Positions 24,600 through 34,560 of a stretch of DNA of 64,000 bases are shown piece by piece. The DNA is taken from the NCBI RefSeq assembly GCF_947488135.1, contig NZ_CANKYW010000002.1:1-64000 (forward strand), given 5' to 3'. The position numbers and the translations under genes were made by a program. Numbering within the stretch: position 1 is the stretch's first letter; the number at the start of each line of letters is the position of its first letter. Below the pieces are notes generated by a model. The model made no database searches. It had not been told where the DNA came from and saw nothing but the letters and a program-made list of their open reading frames with translations. This DNA comes from an uncultured Marivita sp. GTDB lineage: Bacteria > Pseudomonadota > Alphaproteobacteria > Rhodobacterales > Rhodobacteraceae.

Positions 24600-25388
24600 T
24601 CAAAGATCGAAGGTCGCGAAAACCGGCGCGTGATCGCTGGGTTTCTCCCACCCCCGCGCGTCCCGCAGGACACGGCTCGAATGCGCTGCGTTGGATATGT
24701 CCGGCGTCGCCCAGACATGGTCCAGACGCCGTCCTTTATCGGCCGCGTCCCAATCCTTGGCGCGGTAGCTCCACCAGGAATACAGCAACCCGTCGGGAAT
24801 ATCCTGGCGGGTCACATCCACCCAGCGACCAGCCTCTTGCGTCTCGCCGAAATGCTCCACCTCGATGGGCGTGTGGCTCACCACCTTGAGCAATTGCTTG
24901 TGCGACCACACATCGTCCTCGCGCGGAGCGATGTTCAGATCCCCCACCAGAATCGCCTTCTCGGGCCGTTCGCTGTGGAACCAATCCCGCATCTCGGTCA
25001 GGTAATCGAGCTTCTGGCCGAACTTCTCGTTCACGGCGCGATCCGGCACGTCACCGCCTGCGGGGACATAGAAGTTGTGGATCGTCACCCCGTTCTCCAG
25101 CCGCCCCGCCACATGGCGCGCGTGGCCGAGACCGGCGAAATCCTTGTGGCCCAGATCCTCGATCGGCAGCTTCGACAGGATGGCAACGCCGTTATACCCC
25201 TTCTGCCCCCGCGCGATCATGTGGCCATAGCCCAGCGCTTGAAACTGCTCTACGGGGATCTTGGCCACCGGGCTTTTGCACTCTTGCAGGCACAGAACAT
25301 CCGGCCCTTCCTCGGCCATCAGTTTCGCCACCAAGCCTTCACGCAAACGGACCGAATTGATGTTCCAGGTGGCTAGGGTAAAGGGCAT
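24600..25388 (-). CDS. xth: exodeoxyribonuclease III
   Basis: This AP endonuclease/3'-5' exonuclease acts in base excision repair. The 262-residue protein has the ExoIII order: ATWNINSVR, LQECKS (catalytic Glu), YNGVAILSK, DLNIAPREDDVW and the terminal SDHAPVFATF. The ATG at 25388, behind GGAG, gives the canonical MPFTLATWNIN start. Confidence 0.96.
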   Translation of the reverse strand: MPFTLATWNINSVRLREGLVAKLMAEEGPDVLCLQECKSPVAKIPVEQFQALGYGHMIARGQKGYNGVAILSKLPIEDLGHKDFAGLGHARHVAGRLENGVTIHNFYVPAGGDVPDRAVNEKFGQKLDYLTEMRDWFHSERPEKAILVGDLNIAPREDDVWSHKQLLKVVSHTPIEVEHFGETQEAGRWVDVTRQDIPDGLLYSWWSYRAKDWDAADKGRRLDHVWATPDISNAAHSSRVLRDARGWEKPSDHAPVFATFDL

Positions 25389-25464
25389 GACAAAGCTCCG
25401 GCAGGGATCAGGTCGCCAGACACTGCCCGTGCACGGCCCCCATCGCAACCCGGAAACCGACACG

Positions 25465-25496
25465 AAAAAACGCCCCGGCTATGGCATCCGGGGCGT
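25465..25496 (-). terminator. rho-independent terminator of the LysR gene
   Basis: Stem ACGCCCCGG/CCGGGGCGT with a 9-nt loop is followed, on the minus strand, by six T residues. It ends the LysR-type gene (25532-26437). Confidence 0.85.
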
Positions 25497-25531
25497 CAAG
25501 GTGGTCTGCGAACAGACGAGGGAAGATTGCC

Positions 25532-26437
25532 TTACCAGTCCTTGGGACCTTTGTCGGCGAACTGGTGCACGAGGAAGTCGATGAAGGCACGCACCTTGGG
25601 TTGGGTAAATCGGCCCGGCGGATACACGGCGTAAATGCCCTGCGTGTCGATCGGCAGATCCGGGATCGCGTCCTCGACCAGCCCCTGTTCCATCGCGTCG
25701 GCGTAAAGGAAAGATGGCAGATACGCGATGCCAAGCCCCGCCACACAGGCGTTGAGGAGCGATTGCCCATCGTTCACCGACAGCCAACCCGCTGTACGGA
25801 CTTGACGCTTCTCACCCGACGGTGCGGTCACTTTCCAGACATTGCCGCTCGACTGGTTGGAATAGTGCAAAAGCTTGTGTTCGTTCAGATCGTCGATCCG
25901 GCGCGGACGACCGTATTTCTCGAAATAGGCCGGAGACGCGATCATGCGTTTCGTCGTCTCGGTCAGCTTGCGCGCGCGCAGCGTGCTGTCTTCCAGCTCC
26001 CCGATCCGCACTGCCATGTCGAACCCTTCGGAAATCAGCTCCACGTACCGGTTGTTCAAAACCATGTTGACGGTGATGTCCGGGAAATCCGACAGGAACT
26101 CGCCCAGGACAGGTGACAGGTGATTGACCCCGAAATCCGTGGCCACGCTGATCCGCAGCAATCCAGAAGGCGCTGATTGCATGGAGGTCACCAAAGCGTC
26201 CGCCTCGCCCGCATCGTTCAGCACCCGGCGCGCGCGGTCGTAATAGGCAAGACCGATCTCGGTCGGGCTCACCCGGCGTGTCGTGCGGTTCAGAAGCCGC
26301 GCCCCAAGCCGCGCCTCGAGACTCGAGACATGCTTGGAGACAGCCGACTTCGAAATGCCCATCTTCTTCGCCGCGTCGGTGAAGCCACCCTGATCCACAA
26401 CCGTGGCAAAGGCCTCCATTTCGGTAAGACGGTCCAT
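25532..26437 (-). CDS. LysR-type transcriptional regulator
   Basis: The 301-residue regulator has an N-terminal winged helix (MDRLTEMEAFATVVDQGGFTDAAKKMGISKSAVSKHVSSLEARLG) and a periplasmic-binding-like effector domain (GLLRISVATDFGVNHLSP to about 290). It resembles the subgroup acting on quinone or reductase genes, but the effector and target are unknown. The start is set by GAGG 9 bases upstream. It diverges from the DUF4399 gene across 220 bases, its most likely target region. Confidence 0.92.
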   Translation of the reverse strand: MDRLTEMEAFATVVDQGGFTDAAKKMGISKSAVSKHVSSLEARLGARLLNRTTRRVSPTEIGLAYYDRARRVLNDAGEADALVTSMQSAPSGLLRISVATDFGVNHLSPVLGEFLSDFPDITVNMVLNNRYVELISEGFDMAVRIGELEDSTLRARKLTETTKRMIASPAYFEKYGRPRRIDDLNEHKLLHYSNQSSGNVWKVTAPSGEKRQVRTAGWLSVNDGQSLLNACVAGLGIAYLPSFLYADAMEQGLVEDAIPDLPIDTQGIYAVYPPGRFTQPKVRAFIDFLVHQFADKGPKDW

Positions 26438-26657
26438 ACAAATTCCTCGTGTTTCCTTGCGAAGGGTATGACCGTCAAATGCGACGCGACTTGGGCGGGC
26501 TGCCGACAATATCTGGGTTTTCTTGGACAATGTCGTCTTAGGGGAAACAGCGCCAGGCACGTCCAAGCCCGCTTGGCGTGGGCCGTTTTCGCCCTAACTT
26601 TCCGTAAGGGAAGCCAGTGCGACGCATGTCGACGGCATCCAATCATGGGAGGAAAAC

Positions 26658-27101
26658 ATGAAACACTTTGTCTTGGGCGCTGCCTTGGCCCTGTCCACCG
26701 CAGTCTCCGCTTGGGCCAGCGACACCCCGGCACCGGACGGCGCGTCACTCTACATCATCAACCTCGAGGACGGCGCCACGGTGCAATCGCCGGTCAGCAT
26801 CAAGTTCGGCCTACTAGGCATGGGCGTCGCCCCCGCCGGTGTCGAAAAGGCAGACACCGGCCATCACCACGTCTATCTCAACCGCCCGCCATTCGGCGAG
26901 GCCGAGAATGATGCCGAAATCGCGGCAAACGGCATTCCGAGTGACGACAACCACATCCATTTCGGCGGCGGTCAAACGGAGGTGTCGCTCGATCTTCCAC
27001 CCGGAGAGCACACGGTCCAGTTGGTGCTGGGGGATCATTTCCACGTCCCCCACACCCCGCCGGTGGTCAGCGACCGTATCACCATAAACGTCACTGAATA
27101 A
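26658..27101 (+). CDS. secreted DUF4399 protein
   Basis: The 147-residue protein has a signal peptide (MKHFVLGAALALSTAVSAWAS, cleavage near residue 20) and a DUF4399 domain with conserved histidines (GHHHVYLNRPP, DDNHIHFGGGQTEVSLDLPPGEHTVQLVLGDHFHVPH). It should be periplasmic. The His-rich pattern hints at metal binding, which is inference. A GGAGGAAAAC site precedes the ATG. Confidence 0.85.
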   Translation: MKHFVLGAALALSTAVSAWASDTPAPDGASLYIINLEDGATVQSPVSIKFGLLGMGVAPAGVEKADTGHHHVYLNRPPFGEAENDAEIAANGIPSDDNHIHFGGGQTEVSLDLPPGEHTVQLVLGDHFHVPHTPPVVSDRITINVTE

Positions 27102-27128
27102 CCCGACCCAAAGTGTCGAATGACCAAA

Positions 27129-27155
27129 AAAGCCGGGCGCGATGCCCGGCTTTTC
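27129..27155. terminator. bidirectional terminator
   Basis: Perfect 11-bp stem AAAAGCCGGGC/GCCCGGCTTTT with a 5-nt loop lies between the convergent DUF4399 and DJ-1 genes. Confidence 0.88.
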
Positions 27156-27173
27156 CAGTGTTATCAGAGTGGC

Positions 27174-27734
27174 TTACGCTGCGCTGCGCTGATGTTTGCC
27201 CTCTTCGATCTCTTCTACGATCTTGCTAACGAACGCCTTGAGATCTTCCGGCTGACGGCTCGTCACGATGGCCTGATCGACCACGACCTCTTCATCTTTC
27301 CAGTTCGCACCGGCGTTTTTCACGTCGGTCTTGATGGAATGGTACGACGTGGCATCGCGGCCCTTCAGAATGCCCGCTTCGATGAGCACCCACGGCGCGT
27401 GACAGACGGCGGCGATCGTCTTGCCTTGGTCATGGAATTTGCGGACCAGTTCCAGCACGTGTTCATCGACGCGCAGCAGGTCAGGGTTGATCTGACCGCC
27501 GGGGATGACCAGCGCGTCGTAGTCGTCGGCGCTCACGTCGGAGATCTTGACATCCGCCTCGGCCTCACGGCCCCAGTCACTGCCTTCCCAGCCTTTGATG
27601 GCCTTGCCGTCGGGCGTTGCCACGTGCAGCGTAGCACCCTTGGCGCGCAGTTGATCGCGCGGGAATTCAAGCTCGGATTGTTCAAAGCCGTTGGTCGAAA
27701 TGAGTAGGATCTTTGCGTCACTGATTGCAGGCAT
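27174..27734 (-). CDS. DJ-1/PfpI family protein (general stress type)
   Basis: The 186-residue protein has the DJ-1/PfpI nucleophile elbow AAVCHAPW (C111) and the partner acid E18 in GFEQSE. It also shows ALVIPGGQINPDLLR and the C-terminal TSRQPEDLKAFVSKI of the YhbO/PfpI subgroup. Such proteins act as glyoxalase/deglycase-like or protease-like stress enzymes; which of these applies cannot be told here. AGGAGG precedes the start at 27734. Confidence 0.9.
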   Translation of the reverse strand: MPAISDAKILLISTNGFEQSELEFPRDQLRAKGATLHVATPDGKAIKGWEGSDWGREAEADVKISDVSADDYDALVIPGGQINPDLLRVDEHVLELVRKFHDQGKTIAAVCHAPWVLIEAGILKGRDATSYHSIKTDVKNAGANWKDEEVVVDQAIVTSRQPEDLKAFVSKIVEEIEEGKHQRSAA

Positions 27735-27822
27735 GATGGGCCTCCTGAGTTGATGAATGTCCAGGCGGGGCCTCTCGCCCCGCTGTCTGGTCACTCAACG
27801 CATCATTCAGCCAACACGTTCC

Positions 27823-29871
<2,049 letters not shown>

Positions 29872-29929
29872 TCACCTGACACGGCGAAAGTTGACGTGTC
29901 ACGCCCCAACGTCACGTCACAGTCGTCCG

Positions 29930-31105
29930 TCAGGTGCGGTCATACTCCGCCGCGTGCCGCCCGGCCCAAAGCCCGGTCGCAAAACACGCGGTCAGAAGAT
30001 ACCCCCCGGTCGGCGCGTCCCAATCCAGCATCTCACCCGCGCAGAACGTGCCGGGACGGTCCTTGAGCATGAGCGTGTCATCCAGCGCGTCGAAGGACAC
30101 ACCCCCAGCGGTGCTGATCGCCTCGTCCATCGGGCGCAGCCCGGCATGGCGGATCGGTAGGGATTTCAGCCGATGGGCCAGTTCACCATAATCGAAGGAT
30201 TTTCCAAATTCGTTCCACAAGGCGATCTTGACCGGAGACAGCTTCAACGTGTTCCGCAGGATCTTTGCCAGCCCCTTCTTGGGCGAGTCCGGCAATCGTG
30301 TTTTCAGATCGTCGAAAGTCACATCCGGCAACAGGTCAACGGTCAGGCGTGCACCCTCGTCGCGCAAGGCGGGGGCCAGGGAATAGATGCCACCCCCTTC
30401 AAGACCGTCTTTCGACAGGATCGCCTCGCCACGCGACACAAGATCGCCCGCGCGCCAGGCCACCGATTTGATCGGGCTGCCGAAATGCGGAGCCATGTGC
30501 GCGGTCCAATCAACGCGCAGTCCCACATTTGACGGCTGGAACGGGCTCACCTTGATCCCGTTCGCAGCGAAACGCGCGGCCCACGCGCCATCCGACCCCA
30601 ACCGCGCCCAGCTTGCACCGCCCAGCGCGAAGACCGTTACGCGCGGCGTCAGCACGCGTGTGCCCTCGGGCGTACTGAACTGGTGGGCGTTCTTGTCCCA
30701 ATCCACCCAGCGCCAGCGCGTGTGGCGTTCAAGACCCATCCCATCCAGCCGCGCCAGCCATGCCCGCAGAAGAGGCGAGGCTTTCATGGCGTGCGGGAAC
30801 AGGCGTCCGGTCGTTCCGGTAAAGGTCGTTTGCCCCAAGCCCTCGGTCCACATGCGCACCTCATCGGGGCCAAAGGCCCTGAGACATGCCCGCAACGTCG
30901 GGTGAAGACCGGTTCCGTAGGAGGCCAGAAAAGGCCCAAACGCCTGCATCTTGGTCAGGTTCAACCCCGACTTCCCCGCCATCAGGAACTTGCGCCCGAT
31001 GGACGGCTTCGCCTCGACCAGTGTCACCGCGCGCCCGGCTAGCAACAGCGCCTCCGCCGCCATCAGGCCCGCAGGCCCACCTCCAATGACCAGCGCGTCG
31101 GTCAC
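29930..31105 (-). CDS. BaiN/HI0933-like flavoprotein (TIGR03862 type)
   Basis: The 391-residue flavoprotein starts with ALVIGGGPAGLMAAEALLLAG and continues GRKFLMAGKSGLNLTK, both typical of the HI0933/BaiN-like group. The C-terminus FCAGEMLDWDAPTGGYLLTACFATG is diagnostic of the shorter TIGR03862 subgroup. It should be an NAD(P)H-dependent oxidoreductase; the substrate is unknown. The GTG at 31105 gives the correct N-terminus, though the ribosome binding site is weak. It diverges from the HNH gene. Confidence 0.85.
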   Translation of the reverse strand: MTDALVIGGGPAGLMAAEALLLAGRAVTLVEAKPSIGRKFLMAGKSGLNLTKMQAFGPFLASYGTGLHPTLRACLRAFGPDEVRMWTEGLGQTTFTGTTGRLFPHAMKASPLLRAWLARLDGMGLERHTRWRWVDWDKNAHQFSTPEGTRVLTPRVTVFALGGASWARLGSDGAWAARFAANGIKVSPFQPSNVGLRVDWTAHMAPHFGSPIKSVAWRAGDLVSRGEAILSKDGLEGGGIYSLAPALRDEGARLTVDLLPDVTFDDLKTRLPDSPKKGLAKILRNTLKLSPVKIALWNEFGKSFDYGELAHRLKSLPIRHAGLRPMDEAISTAGGVSFDALDDTLMLKDRPGTFCAGEMLDWDAPTGGYLLTACFATGLWAGRHAAEYDRT

Positions 31106-31258
31106 GGGTCCGCAGGGGCGTTGCGCAGCACGGCAGAGCGAGTGGACGGGGAGCGTGCGGTCTCCATAACGATTCCCTTGAACTTTCGCCGCGATACCGC
31201 AGCTTGATGCCTTGACCCACGCCCCAGCACAAGCCTCGCACGCCGGAGACCTGTCGTC

Positions 31259-31579
31259 GTGACCGACCCTGCCCCGATCTGCCCGCTCTGCCTGCGGCCC
31301 ATCCCTGCGGGCGTGAAACAAAGCCAACATCACCTGATTCCCAAGCTGAAAGGCGGCAAGGGCGGGCCCACGATCCTGATCCATCAGATCTGCCACAACG
31401 AGATCCACGCGACCCTGACCGAGACAGAGCTGGCCCGCGAGTACAACACCCCGGAGGCACTCCGGGCGCATCCGAGGCTTGCGGCCTTTTTCGACTGGGT
31501 GGGAAAACGGCCCCCCGATTTCCACGCCCGCAGCACCGGAAGCCTGCGCAAGCAGCGGTCCCGCAAACGCAAGAGATAG
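31259..31579 (+). CDS. HNH endonuclease-like protein
   Basis: The 106-residue protein has a CPLC zinc knuckle at residues 8-11 and an HNH core (QSQHHLIPKLKGGKGG...IHQICHNEIHATLTETEL). The tail is very basic (RKQRSRKRKR). GTG 31259 is used. It precedes a RimB/RimK operon by 232 bases; that gap contains the perfect 16-nt palindrome GTTTCGCGCGCGAAAC. Its role is unknown; similar small HNH proteins are common in proteobacteria and are not obviously restriction enzymes. Confidence 0.75.
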   Translation: MTDPAPICPLCLRPIPAGVKQSQHHLIPKLKGGKGGPTILIHQICHNEIHATLTETELAREYNTPEALRAHPRLAAFFDWVGKRPPDFHARSTGSLRKQRSRKRKR

Positions 31580-31811
31580 GTCCGGTTCGGTCCTTTCGTT
31601 TCGCGCGCGAAACATTGGGGCCGGATCGGAACTATTAACGATTTGTTTACGTTTGTTTTTTGCCCGCCGGGAGCCCGGCGTTCCAGCAACATCATCTCTG
31701 CACGCCCATCGCGTGTGCAGGCTGGACAAGGGCTTCAACCCAGTTCAGAGGCTGGCGGATCACCCCGACGTGGTGCAATGTCGGTACAACAGACTTCAGG
31801 AAACGACAGTT

Positions 31812-32264
31812 ATGATCGTAATAGGTTGGCAAGAACACATCGACTTGCCGTTGTTGGGGCTTACCAACCTCAAAGCCAAGATTGACACCGGAGCGCGGAC
31901 ATCGGCGCTTCATGCGACCAACATCGTCGAATTCGAACGCGACGGCGTGCCGTGGGTCAGGTTCCACACGAAATTCAACGATGATGCCAACGACGTCGAT
32001 GTCGAATGTCCGATCCATGATCGCCGACACATCACCAACACGAGCGGGGTCCCGGAGCAGAGGATCATCATCCGTACCAAGTTTCGCCTTGGCGCGAAGC
32101 TTTGGAAGATCGACCTTTCCCTGACCGAGCGGACCGAAATGAAATTCCGAATGATCGTCGGGCGCACCGCCCTGCGGCGTCACCCGATCCTGGTCAATCC
32201 CAGCAAGCGGAACCTGATGCAGGTGGCGGCCAATTCGGACCACACCCAAAGGATAACCAAATGA
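31812..32264 (+). CDS. RimB-like retropepsin-fold zinc/aspartic protease
   Basis: The 150-residue protein belongs to the ATP-dependent zinc protease / RimB type, with the retropepsin-like signature [12 protein letters not shown] (D25-T-G-A) near the start and [20 protein letters not shown] near the end. Partners of this type stimulate or trim RimK-made glutamate tails. Its TGA overlaps the rimK ATG by 4 bases. AGGAAA precedes the ATG at 31812. Confidence 0.85.
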   Translation: MIVIGWQEHIDLPLLGLTNLKAKIDTGARTSALHATNIVEFERDGVPWVRFHTKFNDDANDVDVECPIHDRRHITNTSGVPEQRIIIRTKFRLGAKLWKIDLSLTERTEMKFRMIVGRTALRRHPILVNPSKRNLMQVAANSDHTQRITK

Positions 32265-33166
32265 AAATCGCGCTTCTTGCCCGGAACCCGGATCTCTATT
32301 CGCACAAGCGCCTTGTCGAGGCCGCCGAACAGCGCGGGCACGAGATCGACATCATCAACACGCTGCGCTGCTACATGAACATCGCCTCGCGGCGTCCCGA
32401 GATTTACTACAACGGTGAAAAGCTCGAAGGATATGACGCGGTGATCCCGCGCATCGGGGCATCTGTCACATTCTACGGAACGGCCGTTCTGCGCCAGTTC
32501 GAGATGATGGGGGTCTATCCCCTGAATGAAAGTGTGGGCATCGGGCGGTCACGCGACAAGCTGCGCTCCATGCAGCTTTTGGCGCGGGACGGTGTCGGGC
32601 TTCCGGTGACGACATTCGCACATGACCCCAAGCAGACCGAAGAGGTGCTGAAACTGGCGGGCAATGCACCTTTGGTGATCAAGCTGCTGGAAGGCACGCA
32701 AGGGCTGGGCGTCGTTCTGGCCGATACCGACCGATCCGCGAAATCCGTGGTCGAAGCGTTTCGCGCGACGGGCACCAACATCCTGATCCAGGAATTCATC
32801 AAGGAAGCCGGTGGCACGGATATTCGTGCCATCGTCATCGGTGGCAAGGTGATCGCCGCGATGAAGCGCACGGGCGCCGAGGGTGAGTTCCGGTCGAATC
32901 TGCATCGCGGCGGGTCGGCGCAGGTGATCAAGCTGTCGCCGGAAGAACGGTCGACTGCCGTGCGGGCGGCGAAGTCGATGGGGCTCAATGCCTGCGGTGT
33001 CGACATGCTGCGCGCCAATCACGGCGCAGTGGTGATGGAGGTCAACTCGTCCCCCGGTCTGGAAGGTGTCGAAAAGGCGACCGGCCTCGATGTGGCGGGC
33101 AAGATGATCGAGTTCCTGGAGAAAAACGCGAAGCCGTGGAAAACCAAAACCAAAGGCAAGGGCTGA
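32261..33166 (+). CDS. rimK: RimK-family ATP-grasp glutamate ligase
   Basis: RimK ligates glutamates, classically to the C-terminus of ribosomal protein S6 or as free poly-glutamate. The 301-residue protein shows the N-terminal [22 protein letters not shown], the ATP-grasp nucleotide lid ([20 protein letters not shown]), [21 protein letters not shown] and the metal-binding [17 protein letters not shown]. It is sandwiched between a RimB-like protease and an AstE-like hydrolase in a coupled operon. Confidence 0.94.
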   Translation: MKIALLARNPDLYSHKRLVEAAEQRGHEIDIINTLRCYMNIASRRPEIYYNGEKLEGYDAVIPRIGASVTFYGTAVLRQFEMMGVYPLNESVGIGRSRDKLRSMQLLARDGVGLPVTTFAHDPKQTEEVLKLAGNAPLVIKLLEGTQGLGVVLADTDRSAKSVVEAFRATGTNILIQEFIKEAGGTDIRAIVIGGKVIAAMKRTGAEGEFRSNLHRGGSAQVIKLSPEERSTAVRAAKSMGLNACGVDMLRANHGAVVMEVNSSPGLEGVEKATGLDVAGKMIEFLEKNAKPWKTKTKGKG

Positions 33167-34209
33167 TGCCCAAACGGCCGGGATTCCGCATCGGAGGTGA
33201 GGTCATCCCGGCCGGAAGCAGGCGGACGGTCGATCTGCCCGTCAGTTCGCTATCCGATCACACGCCGGTCACGATGTCGGCCCATGTCATCCACGGGAAA
33301 ACCGATGGTGCGACCGTTTTCGTCAGCGCCGGGGTGCATGGCGACGAGGTGATCGGAATCGAGATCGTCCGACGATTGCTCAAGGCTTCTGCGCTGAAGC
33401 GGCTGAAGGGCACGCTGATCGTGGTGCCGATCGTCAATTCCTTCGGCTTCATCAACAAGTCCCGCTACTTGCCGGACCGGCGCGATCTCAATCGCTCGTT
33501 TCCCGGCAGCGAGGGCGGGTCTCTGGCGGCGCGTCTTGCGCATATGTTTCTGACCGAGATCGTTGCCCATGCCGATATCGGCATTGATCTGCATTCCGCC
33601 GCCATTCATCGGACCAACTATCCGCAGGTGCGCGTGTCGCCCGAAGATCCGAAGATGCGAGCGCTGGCCGATGTGTTCGGCGCGCCGATCATCATGCAGT
33701 CCCCGGTGCGCGAAGGCTCGCTTCGGGGCGCGGCGCGGGATCTCGGGACGCCGGTGCTTCTCTACGAGGGTGGCGAGGGCCTGCGGTTCGACGAGGTGTC
33801 GGCGCGGGCCGGGTTGGCCGGGATCCTGCGGGTGCTTCGGTCGCTCGACATGATCTCGGGCCGGGGGATTGCCGCAGCCAAGTCACAGCCGCAGTTCTGC
33901 TCGTCAAGCAAATGGCTGCGTGCGCCCTTGGGCGGATTGTTCCGCAGCTACAGGTCCGATGGCGATCTGGTGCGCAAGGGGGATGTGCTCGGGTCGGTTT
34001 CGGACCCGTTCGGCGAAAAGGAAACCGAGATCGAAGCGCCCTTCGAGGGGATCATCGTGGGGCGGGCCGTGATGCCGGTGGTGAACGAAGGCGATGCCGT
34101 ATTCCACCTCGCGCGGATCGCGTCCTACAAGAAGGCCGAAAACGCGATGGACGGGCATTCGACCCAGTTGGCGGACGATCCGATGTTCGACGAGGACGAG
34201 ATTATCTGA
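33166..34209 (+). CDS. AstE/aspartoacylase-family zinc hydrolase next to RimK
   Basis: The 347-residue protein has the AstE/AspA zinc site: AGVHGDEVIG (His, Glu) in the first third and the DLHSAA histidine. A lipoyl-like beta-barrel domain follows (VRKGDVLGSVSDPFGEKETEIEAPFEGIIVG). This matches the succinylglutamate desuccinylase-like proteins found with RimK. It probably cleaves an acyl- or glutamyl-amide bond and may reverse RimK modification; that last point is inference. Its ATG overlaps the rimK TGA by one base. Confidence 0.85.
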   Translation: MPKRPGFRIGGEVIPAGSRRTVDLPVSSLSDHTPVTMSAHVIHGKTDGATVFVSAGVHGDEVIGIEIVRRLLKASALKRLKGTLIVVPIVNSFGFINKSRYLPDRRDLNRSFPGSEGGSLAARLAHMFLTEIVAHADIGIDLHSAAIHRTNYPQVRVSPEDPKMRALADVFGAPIIMQSPVREGSLRGAARDLGTPVLLYEGGEGLRFDEVSARAGLAGILRVLRSLDMISGRGIAAAKSQPQFCSSSKWLRAPLGGLFRSYRSDGDLVRKGDVLGSVSDPFGEKETEIEAPFEGIIVGRAVMPVVNEGDAVFHLARIASYKKAENAMDGHSTQLADDPMFDEDEII

Positions 34210-34233
34210 GCCGTGGCGCAGGCCCGCGCGATG

Positions 34234-34560
34234 TCAATTCGCATTCATCCGTTCGACATAGACGCGCATTTCCTCGGCCTCGTGACGCGCATCGCGGAGA
34301 CCTTCCATCGCGGCGGCAAGCTCTGCCTCGGTCTGGGCCAATTGATTGGTCAGTTCGGCCTCGCGCTGCTGGAGGTAGGTGATGGCCTGATCGCGGGTTT
34401 CCTCGGCCTCGTGGAGTTCCTGGCTCATGCGCTCGAGTTGATCCATGTCGGCTTGGCTGACCCGCGTGAATCTGTGCACCAGCCAGTTGGCGAACCATCC
34501 AAGGCAAAAGGCCACAAAAAGAATGATCGCCGTGGTGATGACAAATTCAGTTCTGTTCAT
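34234..34560 (-). CDS. membrane-anchored coiled-coil protein, unknown function
   Basis: The 108-residue protein has an N-terminal membrane span (EFVITTAIILFVAFCLGWFANWLV, about 5-28) and then a continuous Glu/Gln/Ala-rich coiled coil (about 36-105). Its ATG lies within the last codons of the OmpA-type gene (14-base overlap), so it is translated with it. A structural helper of that envelope protein is likely but unproven. Confidence 0.7.
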   Translation of the reverse strand: MNRTEFVITTAIILFVAFCLGWFANWLVHRFTRVSQADMDQLERMSQELHEAEETRDQAITYLQQREAELTNQLAQTEAELAAAMEGLRDARHEAEEMRVYVERMNAN

